A stretch of 9,223 nucleotides of DNA from an uncultured Lachnospiraceae bacterium (GTDB lineage: Bacteria; Bacillota; Clostridia; Lachnospirales; Lachnospiraceae): the NCBI GenBank assembly GCA_945787485.1, contig CALZHV010000080.1, positions 1-9,223 on the forward strand, given 5' to 3'. Under the pieces are notes generated by a model. It saw only the letters and a list, made by a program, of their open reading frames with translations. It had not been told where the DNA came from and made no database searches. Below are positions 1 through 5,078 of this stretch, piece after piece. Both the position numbers and the translations under genes were made by a program. Within the stretch, counting starts at the first letter, position 1. Each line of letters begins with the position of its first letter.

Positions 1-21
1 ATAAATAACAAAATTATATGT

Positions 22-48
22 TAGTATTCTATAGATTAATTCCGATAT
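22..48 (+). promoter_or_regulatory. possible sigma-28 (SigD)-like promoter
   Basis: TCCGATAT at 41-48 matches 7 of 8 bases of the flagellar sigma-28 -10 element GCCGATAT. The -35 element is poor: TAGT at 22-25, at the standard 15-base spacing, matches only two of four bases of TAAA. It would drive the small reading frame at 108. The call rests mainly on the -10 element. Confidence 0.3.
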
Positions 49-107
49 ATATTATGAAAATAAAAAAGAAAGAGGTGAGAACAGCAGAATATTCAGGAAG
101 GGAATTG

Positions 108-269
108 ATGTCAGTGGCTCTTGTCGCACCCATTTACATGAATCCCCAAAATAAAAAAGAAGAAGAAAACAGGCGACGCAAAAAAAAAATGGCAAAAGAA
201 ACAAAACAAACTCCGGATGAAGAAAAAAGGGAAATGCCGGAAAACAGTACAATGATATATTATGTCTGA
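108..269 (+). CDS. possible small Lys/Glu-rich protein of unknown function
   Basis: This frame encodes 53 residues with a short hydrophobic start (MSVALVAPIYMNPQ) followed by a highly charged Lys/Glu/Arg segment. I do not recognise a family. I chose the ATG at 108 because a purine-rich AGGAAGGG (95-102) lies just upstream; the frame stays open back to 18 but earlier starts have no ribosome binding site. A run of ten A at 180-189 lies inside the frame, so slippage or an indel would change the C-terminus: an adjacent frame continues as KNGKRNKTNSG and stops. A second in-frame ATG occurs at 189. Small size, biased composition and lack of homology keep the call tentative. Confidence 0.35.
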   Translation: MSVALVAPIYMNPQNKKEEENRRRKKKMAKETKQTPDEEKREMPENSTMIYYV

Positions 270-282
270 CAATTAATATATC
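254..282. repeat. AT-rich inverted repeat at the end of the small frame
   Basis: GATATATTA (254-262) and TAATATATC (274-282) are perfect 9-base inverted arms around an 11-base centre that includes the TGA stop at 267-269. No T-run follows, so it is not a standard terminator. It may be an operator or a chance AT-rich dyad. Confidence 0.3.
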
Positions 283-332
283 GGTATAAGAAAGGGAACA
301 AATGGGAAAAATAAATATTGGTTACACAAATT

Positions 333-370
333 AGGTCCTGTGGTAAAATTAAGTTTTTGCTGCGGGACCT
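333..370. repeat. long hairpin, possible weak terminator or small mobile-element relic
   Basis: AGGTCC (333-338) pairs with GGACCT (365-370), and the helix continues through wobble pairs and an AAAA/TTTT stretch to a 6-base loop at 349-354, about 16 pairs in all. Only a C/T-rich sequence follows (CTCTTCTATTTG), so termination would be weak. The rest of the gene-free stretch 270-500 is AT-rich with no recognisable gene. A TTACAC-N16-TAAAAT promoter-like pair at 322-349 overlaps the hairpin. Confidence 0.35.
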
Positions 371-389
371 CTTCTATTTGTGATTAGTG

Positions 390-418
390 ATGATAAATTT
401 GATAAAATATTATATAAT
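390..418 (+). promoter_or_regulatory. candidate sigma-A promoter for the lipoprotein gene
   Basis: A perfect TATAAT -10 at 413-418 is preceded at 17 bases by ATGATA (390-395), which matches TTGACA at four of six positions. It lies about 90 bases upstream of the lipoprotein start. The region is very AT-rich, so chance matches are likely. Confidence 0.35.
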
Positions 419-507
419 ACAAATAAATAGTGCCATAAAAATAAAGACACTGTTCGTATATAAACTATAAACCAATAAAAATAACATGAATGAAAGGGGT
501 TTTTATT

Positions 508-705
508 ATGAAAAAAACAATTAAGATTATTACAACAGCTGCAATAGTAGCAATAATGATGATGAGTATGACAGGATGTGGTAAAACTGATGAACAGACA
601 GTTGAACCGGGTAATGATTATGAAGATATCGAACAAAATAATGAAGATTCTTCAATAGAGATAGGTAACGATTATGAGGATGTTGAACCAAACTACGAAA
701 AGTAA
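508..705 (+). CDS. small acidic lipoprotein with internal repeat
   Basis: The product is 65 residues. A lysine start (MKKTIK), a hydrophobic core (residues 7-20) and a lipobox-like M-T-G-C place Cys24 as the likely lipidated residue, giving a membrane-anchored mature peptide of about 42 residues. The mature part is strongly acidic and repeats GNDYED(I/V)E at residues 35-42 and 53-60, encoded at 610-633 and 664-687. The start at 508 is preferred over the in-frame ATG at 490 because AAAGGGG (493-499) sits 8 bases before it and the signal peptide then begins with the usual charged residues. The signal peptide is clear, but the function is unknown and no family is recognised. It is separated from the amylase gene by that gene's own promoter. 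Confidence 0.75.
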   Translation: MKKTIKIITTAAIVAIMMMSMTGCGKTDEQTVEPGNDYEDIEQNNEDSSIEIGNDYEDVEPNYEK

Positions 706-745
706 AATTTAAGAGCATTAGCCGACTAAAGAGACAAATTGTGTC

Positions 746-774
746 TTTACGCATAAAGTATATTTTGGTATAAT
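746..774 (+). promoter_or_regulatory. sigma-A promoter of the amylase operon
   Basis: TTTACG (746-751), a 17-base spacer and TATAAT (769-774) with an extended -10 TG (766-767) form a strong vegetative promoter. Transcription should begin near 781, leaving an untranslated leader of about 70 bases. Two dyads overlap it: CTTTA/TAAAG (745-749, 754-758) on the -35 and ACTTTA/TAAAGT (775-780, 787-792) at the predicted start point. Confidence 0.65.
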
Positions 775-806
775 ACTTTACGATGTTAAAGTGTAATATT
801 TATTTT

Positions 807-830
807 GTTACTTGTCACATTTCAAGTAAC
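807..830 (+). promoter_or_regulatory. hairpin in amylase mRNA leader
   Basis: GTTACTTG (807-814) and CAAGTAAC (823-830) form a perfect 8-bp stem with an 8-base loop, ending 12 bases before the ribosome binding site GGAGG (843-847). No T-run follows, so it is not an intrinsic terminator. It could affect mRNA stability or translation. Confidence 0.4.
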
Positions 831-852
831 GGATTTATTAGTGGAGGACATA

Positions 853-2304
853 ATGGGTATTAACGGTATAATGATGCAATATTTTGAGTGGGACTATCCG
901 GCGGATCAGTCATTGTGGAAAAATTTGAAGGCTGATGCTCAAAAGCTAAAAAATGTTGGGGTCACAGCAGTTTGGATGCCACCCGCTTATAAAGGCGCAA
1001 ATGGTGCAACAGATGTTGGATATGGAGTATATGACCTTTACGATTTGGGAGAATTTGACCAGAAGGGTTCTGTTCCAACAAAATATGGTACAAAAAAAGA
1101 ATATCTTGATGCAATAAAAACATTACATACAAAAGGCATAAATGTATACGCAGATATTGTAATTAATCATAAGATCGGAGCTGATGAAATAGAGAAAGTT
1201 TCAGCTAAGGAATTCAACCAGGAAAGTCGTAATCAGATGATAGGTGATTCAAAAACTATCGGTGCATGGACAAAATTTACATTTCCGGGACGTAAAGGAA
1301 AATACTCTGATTTCACGTGGAATTGGACTCATTTTGACGGAATTGACTGGGATCAGGAAAGAGCTGCTAAGTCAATTTTTAAATTTGCAGGCAAAGACTG
1401 GGATTCAAATGTAGACGCTGAACGTGGAAATTATGATTACCTCATGGGTGCGGACATTGATTTTGGAAACAACGATGTTCGAGAAGAGCTTATGAGATGG
1501 GGGCAGTGGTATACAGAGGAAACAGGTGTTGATGGTTTCAGATTAGATGCCGTTAAACATATCAACAAATATTTCTTCAAGGACTGGGTAAGAAAGATGA
1601 AAGAGACTGCAGGAAGAGATTTATTTGCAGTCGGAGAATATTGGCATTGGGATGTTAATATTTTACAGGATTACATAAATTCAAATGAAGGTGAAGTAAG
1701 TTTATTTGATGTGCCTCTTCATTTCAATTTCCATAATTGCTCTAAAGCACACGGAAATTATGATTTAAGAACGATATTAGATGGCTCACTCACTCGTGTT
1801 AACCCTTTGAAATCCGTAACATTTGTAGATAATCATGACAGTCAGCCGGGACAATCACTTGAGTCATGGGTTGACGACTGGTTTAAACCGATGGCATATG
1901 CAATTATTTTACTTAGACAGGAAGGCTATCCTTGTGTGTTTTATGGAGATTATAAGGGCATTCCTACAGCTAAGGTTAAATCTAAGAAAAAAGAGCTTGA
2001 TAAGCTTATGAAGCTTCGTAAGTTAAATGCATACGGTGCACAGCATGATTATTTTGATGATCCAAACTGTATTGGATGGACAAGAGAAGGTGACGAAGAA
2101 CATCCGGATTCAGGCTTGGCAGTAGTTCTTTCTGATGGTACAGGCGGAACAAAGCATATGTATATCGGAAAACAGTTTGCAGGTTGTCATTTCTCAGATG
2201 CAATGGGTAATGCAAAATATAATATAAAGATTGATGATGCAGGCTTCGGTGATTTCTATGTAAACCGTGATTCTGTTGCAGTATGGGTTAGAAAAGAGAA
2301 TTAA
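853..2304 (+). CDS. cytoplasmic alpha-amylase, glycoside hydrolase family 13
   Basis: This 483-residue enzyme should hydrolyse internal alpha-1,4 bonds of starch, glycogen or maltodextrins. The N-terminus NGIMMQYFEWDYP is typical of bacterial liquefying/cytoplasmic amylases of the GH13_5 type. The conserved GH13 regions are visible: DIVINHK (101-107), GFRLDAVKH (228-236, nucleophile Asp232), GEYW with acid/base Glu262 (261-264), and FVDNHD with Asp329 (324-329). A long domain B lies between about 105 and 205, and a C-terminal beta domain from about 395. There is no signal peptide, so it acts inside the cell, presumably on stored glycogen or imported oligosaccharides. The start at 853 follows GGAGG (843-847) by 5 bases; the longer frame from TTG at 805 has no ribosome binding site. 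The next gene begins 14 bases after its stop, suggesting cotranscription. Confidence 0.95.
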   Translation: MGINGIMMQYFEWDYPADQSLWKNLKADAQKLKNVGVTAVWMPPAYKGANGATDVGYGVYDLYDLGEFDQKGSVPTKYGTKKEYLDAIKTLHTKGINVYADIVINHKIGADEIEKVSAKEFNQESRNQMIGDSKTIGAWTKFTFPGRKGKYSDFTWNWTHFDGIDWDQERAAKSIFKFAGKDWDSNVDAERGNYDYLMGADIDFGNNDVREELMRWGQWYTEETGVDGFRLDAVKHINKYFFKDWVRKMKETAGRDLFAVGEYWHWDVNILQDYINSNEGEVSLFDVPLHFNFHNCSKAHGNYDLRTILDGSLTRVNPLKSVTFVDNHDSQPGQSLESWVDDWFKPMAYAIILLRQEGYPCVFYGDYKGIPTAKVKSKKKELDKLMKLRKLNAYGAQHDYFDDPNCIGWTREGDEEHPDSGLAVVLSDGTGGTKHMYIGKQFAGCHFSDAMGNAKYNIKIDDAGFGDFYVNRDSVAVWVRKEN

Positions 2305-2318
2305 TAGTAGGTGATAAT

Positions 2319-2615
2319 ATGGGTAAGGGAATAAGAACAAAGGCTGTAGAGGACTTATTTGAGGCTATATTAACACTTGAAAACGAAGAGGAATGTTTTA
2401 AGTTCTTTGAGGATATATGCACAGTAAATGAGCTGTTGTCTATAGCACAAAGGTATTCTGTAGCAAAAATGTTAAAAGATAATTGTACATATAACGAGGT
2501 TGCTGCAGAGACAGGAGCTTCGACAGCTACAATAAGCAGAGTGAACAGATCACTCAATTATGGCAGTGATGGTTATGCTCTTGTTTTTAAAAGGCTTGAA
2601 GAAAAAAATAAATAA
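2319..2615 (+). CDS. YerC/YecD-family TrpR-related DNA-binding protein
   Basis: This 98-residue protein matches the YerC/YecD family of TrpR-like proteins. It has an all-helical N-terminal part (residues 5-55, with EECFKFFEDICTVNEL) and a helix-turn-helix at about 58-80 (TYNEVAAETGASTATISRVNRSL). The length is normal. It is probably a small dimeric transcription factor of unknown ligand; the family resembles the tryptophan repressor in fold, but tryptophan binding should not be assumed. It lies 14 bases after the amylase stop behind a weak ribosome binding site (TAGGTGA, 2308-2314), so it is probably read from the amylase promoter and translated partly by coupling. It could regulate its own operon through the dyads at 745-792; that is inference. 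Confidence 0.88.
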   Translation: MGKGIRTKAVEDLFEAILTLENEEECFKFFEDICTVNELLSIAQRYSVAKMLKDNCTYNEVAAETGASTATISRVNRSLNYGSDGYALVFKRLEEKNK

Positions 2616-2617
2616 GC

Positions 2618-2655
2618 AAATAAAAAAACTGTGGTGTTCCACAGTTTTTTTATTT
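2618..2655 (+). terminator. intrinsic terminator of the amylase operon
   Basis: A perfect 17-bp stem (2618-2634 with 2639-2655) has a TGTT loop. The core CTGTGG/CCACAG is followed by seven T. The A-run on the left arm makes it potentially active on the other strand too. Confidence 0.9.
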
Positions 2656-2665
2656 GGATAATTCT

Positions 2666-2692
2666 CAAAAAAATATATGCTTATGTCGATAT
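2666..2692 (+). promoter_or_regulatory. sigma-28 (SigD)-like promoter for the EF-hand-like protein
   Basis: CAAA (2666-2669), exactly 15 bases, then GTCGATAT (2685-2692) matches the TAAA-N15-GCCGATAT consensus at ten of twelve positions. A TATAAT at 2694-2699 also occurs, but the sequence 17 bases before it (AAATAT) is a poor sigma-A -35, so the sigma-28 reading is better. Transcription would start near 2700, leaving a leader of about 90 bases with a GC-rich 5-bp hairpin (CCGCC 2751-2755, GGCGG 2768-2772) before the ribosome binding site. Confidence 0.5.
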
Positions 2693-2791
2693 ATATAATG
2701 CAAGTTCCTTTGAGTAGACTACTTTTCGTGTTGTAAGCTATATTTTATGCCCGCCGGGGTATTAAAAGGCGGCAGGAAAGGGGAGGAACTT

Positions 2792-3901
2792 ATGATTGTA
2801 AAATCAAGCGCAGTAGAGATGACTGCAAAAACTACGCAGCAAAGCAGAATTGAAATTAAAAGTGGTTCCATAATGACAAATGCTCAGGATGGCAGTACTA
2901 TTGCAAGAGAAAATCAATTTAATCAGATTCTTGCAAATGCAAGTAGAACCAATAATTTGTCAATGGATAATTTATCGCTTGGGTACAACAGGGATGGTGC
3001 AGCAGGTGATGAACTCGCAAATGTCAAAAAATCAAATTTATCTGCAAGGATTAGTGCTAAAGAACATGAAAGTGTAAATAATGCATTGGCACAGCTTAGA
3101 ATGTATTTGTTTAAAATGAGAAATGATTTATTAGATTTTATTAATGGTCATAAAAATAGCAAATACTATGTTATTGATCTTTCAAGCGGTGGATATACGT
3201 CCGGTCAAAATGTATCTGTATGGAACAGAACAGACTATATGAGTTATTCATATACAGAAACAGAAAGTCTTAGCTTTACAAGTCAGGGAATTGTAAAGAC
3301 AGAAGACGGAAGGGAATTGAATTTTGACATTGAGCTTAGTATGAGCAGAGAGTTTTCACAAGAAATGGAGATTTCATGCGATAGCGTAGAGGTTATGATG
3401 ACGGATCCTTTAGTAATTAGTCTGGATTCTAATCCGATAGGTGTAAGTGATCAAAAATGGATGTTTGATATAGACGCTGACGGCAAGGTTGATCAAATCT
3501 CATTGTTGTCTAATGGTTCGGGATTTCTTGTATTTGACAAAAATAATAATGGAAAAATTGATGATGGCAGTGAAATGTTCGGTGCCAAAACAGGTAACGG
3601 ATTTAAAGATTTATCTGAATATGATTCGGATAAAAACGGCTGGATAGACGAAGCAGATGATATTTATGACAAACTGTCTGTATGGATAAAAGATGATGCC
3701 GGTAATGATAAAATGCTTAGTCTGAAACAGGCGAAGGTCGGTGCCATTTATCTTGGTAATGTCAAATCTGAATACGCACTAAAATCTGACAAAGATAACA
3801 GTTATAATGCTCAAATCAGAAGGAGCGGAATATATTTGTCTGAATCAGGTCAAAGCAGAACAATTCAACAACTTGATATGGTTAAAGCGTTGGTAGGATA
3901 A
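2792..3901 (+). CDS. protein of unknown function with EF-hand-like calcium loops
   Basis: This 369-residue product begins at the ATG at 2792, 5 bases after GGGAGG (2781-2786); an ATG at 2747 in the same frame has no such site. Residues 1-90 are polar, rich in Ser, Thr, Asn and Gln, and probably disordered. Residues 93-120 look helical (ALAQLRMYLFKMRNDLLDFI). A mixed Ser/Thr/Tyr-rich region follows to about 205. The C-terminal third holds three D-x-D/N-x-D/N-G loops of EF-hand or calcium type, at 226-237, 249-260 and 278-290. The arrangement (DPLVISLDSNPIG, then GFLVFDKNNNGKIDDGSEMF) resembles the calcium-loop module found in many large bacterial secreted or surface proteins. There is no signal peptide, transmembrane segment or sorting motif, and only one cysteine (196). 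A sigma-28-like promoter upstream hints at membership of the motility regulon, possibly as a substrate of flagellar export; this is inference. It is monocistronic. Confidence 0.8.
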   Translation: MIVKSSAVEMTAKTTQQSRIEIKSGSIMTNAQDGSTIARENQFNQILANASRTNNLSMDNLSLGYNRDGAAGDELANVKKSNLSARISAKEHESVNNALAQLRMYLFKMRNDLLDFINGHKNSKYYVIDLSSGGYTSGQNVSVWNRTDYMSYSYTETESLSFTSQGIVKTEDGRELNFDIELSMSREFSQEMEISCDSVEVMMTDPLVISLDSNPIGVSDQKWMFDIDADGKVDQISLLSNGSGFLVFDKNNNGKIDDGSEMFGAKTGNGFKDLSEYDSDKNGWIDEADDIYDKLSVWIKDDAGNDKMLSLKQAKVGAIYLGNVKSEYALKSDKDNSYNAQIRRSGIYLSESGQSRTIQQLDMVKALVG

Positions 3902-3910
3902 TTATAACCC

Positions 3911-3954
3911 AAAAGGGGCTGTTGCACTAGGTAATTAGTGCGACAGCTCCTTTT
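3911..3954 (+). terminator. intrinsic terminator after the EF-hand-like gene
   Basis: A 19-bp stem with two G-T wobbles (3911-3929 with 3936-3954) has a GGTAAT loop. The GC-rich core is followed by five T (3951-3955). It begins 10 bases after the stop codon. Confidence 0.9.
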
Positions 3955-4078
3955 TAAATTTCGACATTTTTCAAATGTAAGAAAATTTTTACTTGGTTTT
4001 TTTCTGTTGTAGCGTTATGCTATTATGTATATGATTAGCTGACAGAAAAAATAGGTCTCAAGGAGAATAAAGAAGACT

Positions 4079-4260
4079 ATGGCAAAAAAACGGATTTGAA
4101 TTCAAAAATACAAGGCTTAAAGGGAGGCGCAGAAGATTATATTGTAAAACCCTTTGAAGTGTTAGAGCTTATGGTACGAATTGAAAAGGTATTAAAACGG
4201 ACTAATAAATTAAGTGATACCATACAGATTTTGAATATGGAAATTAACTGCTGTAGATAG
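4079..4260 (+). pseudogene. two-component response regulator relic
   Basis: From 4090 one frame encodes 56 residues, TDLNSKIQGLKGGAEDYIVK then PFEVLELMVRIEKVLKRTNK, up to a TAG at 4258-4260. This is the end of an OmpR-type receiver domain: the conserved Lys-Pro of beta-5 and alpha-5 are intact, and the stop falls in the linker. The DNA-binding domain is absent. In another frame, ATG at 4079 reads MAKKRI and then stops at TGA; MAKKRI is a common response-regulator N-terminus, so the likely history is an internal deletion that removed the core of the receiver, including the phosphorylated aspartate, and joined the ends out of frame. An AAGGAG at 4060-4065 lies 13 bases before this ATG. No partner kinase is nearby. 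Confidence 0.8.
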
Positions 4261-4271
4261 TTTCAAAATAC

Positions 4272-4300
4272 TTTACATATAGTGTTTAATACTATATAAT
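4272..4300 (+). promoter_or_regulatory. sigma-A promoter of the DUF1836 gene with spacer palindrome
   Basis: TTTACA (4272-4277), 17 bases and a perfect TATAAT (4295-4300) form a strong vegetative promoter. Between and overlapping the two elements lies an inverted repeat, ATATAGT (4277-4283) and ACTATAT (4291-4297), with nine of ten symmetric pairs over 21 bases. A protein bound there would block RNA polymerase. The predicted leader is very short, with the ribosome binding site AAGGAG at 4306-4311. Confidence 0.7.
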
Positions 4301-4318
4301 GAGGTAAGGAGAAACGCT

Positions 4319-5014
4319 ATGGATATTAAAAAAGAATCTATAAAAAAAGATATAAGAGAAATGATAAATTTGGGCTATATTGTTCCGGATGATATACCGG
4401 ATATTGAGCTTTATATGGATCAGGTTACGACATTCATGGATACTCATTTATCAAAAAATAAGAGACGTGATGATGATAAGACACTCACGAAAACAATGAT
4501 AAATAATTATACGAAGAATGAATTGTTACCGCCTCCGGAAAAAAAGAGATATTCCAAAGAACATATTATTTTGCTTATATATATATATTATTTGAAAAAT
4601 GTTATATCGATAAGTGATATTCAGACTATGCTTAATCCACTTATAGATGAATATTACAATAATCCGAATGCTTCACATTCTTTGGATGAAATATATACAA
4701 GTCTGTATAATCTTGAAAAGTATCAGTATTTCAATACTGAAAACAGCATTATAAAGAGTTATGAGTGTGCAGAAAAAGATTTCAATGATAAGAAAGACGG
4801 ATATTTAAAGGATTTGACATTTTTATCTTTGCTTGCATATGACATTTATACAAAGAAAAGTCTTATGGAACATATTATTGATAAAATGGCGAAAGAGCAG
4901 GAAGAAAAGTCTTTAGCAGAAGAAAAAAACGAAGAAGCTAAGAAAAAAACTCGCCGACAAAAGGATGAAAGAGAAGCAAAGTCTAATCAAAGAAGAACTA
5001 CAGGTAATAAATAA
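4319..5014 (+). CDS. DUF1836 family protein, putative DNA-binding
   Basis: This 231-residue protein matches the DUF1836 pattern: a short N-terminal helix region with a Pro-Asp stretch (residues 20-30), then a MerR-like helix-turn-helix segment (about 56-105: LTKTMINNYTKNELLPPP, KKRYSKEHIILLIYIYYLKN, ISISDIQTML). Family members are usually predicted transcription factors, but their targets are unknown. The C-terminal 40 residues form an unusual Lys/Glu/Arg-rich tail, probably helical or disordered. ATG at 4319 follows AAGGAG (4306-4311) by 7 bases. It is monocistronic, with its own promoter and a hairpin terminator shared with the convergent gene. The palindrome inside its promoter makes autorepression plausible but unproven. 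Confidence 0.82.
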   Translation: MDIKKESIKKDIREMINLGYIVPDDIPDIELYMDQVTTFMDTHLSKNKRRDDDKTLTKTMINNYTKNELLPPPEKKRYSKEHIILLIYIYYLKNVISISDIQTMLNPLIDEYYNNPNASHSLDEIYTSLYNLEKYQYFNTENSIIKSYECAEKDFNDKKDGYLKDLTFLSLLAYDIYTKKSLMEHIIDKMAKEQEEKSLAEEKNEEAKKKTRRQKDEREAKSNQRRTTGNK

Positions 5015-5037
5015 TCAAAATATATTAAATTGAGTAA

Positions 5038-5078
5038 AAATAATGAAGCCGGGTATATTCTACTCGGCTTCATTATTT
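5038..5078. terminator. bidirectional terminator between DUF1836 and CNNM/CorC genes
   Basis: An 18-bp stem with one G-T pair (5038-5055 with 5061-5078) has a TATTC loop. A-rich and T-rich flanks allow use on both strands. On the minus strand it overlaps the last codons (NNEAE) and the TAG stop at 5060-5062, so the coding region runs into its own terminator. Confidence 0.85.

Noticed and set aside
732..748. AGACA/TGTCT hairpin as a terminator for the lipoprotein gene
   Set aside because: The stem is short and followed by only three T; it overlaps the amylase -35 and is better considered part of that control region.
805..852. TTG-initiated 16-residue N-terminal extension of the amylase
   Set aside because: It has no ribosome binding site, contains the leader hairpin and the GGAGG used by ATG 853, and the family N-terminus begins at NGIMMQYFEW.
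2747..2791. Upstream ATG for the EF-hand-like protein
   Set aside because: No Shine-Dalgarno precedes it, and the GGGAGG of the start at 2792 would be inside the coding region.
3467..3664. Dockerin domain (cellulosome) in the calcium-loop region
   Set aside because: Dockerins have two regular 22-24 residue repeats; here three loops are unevenly spaced (23 and 29 residues) and flanking helices do not match.
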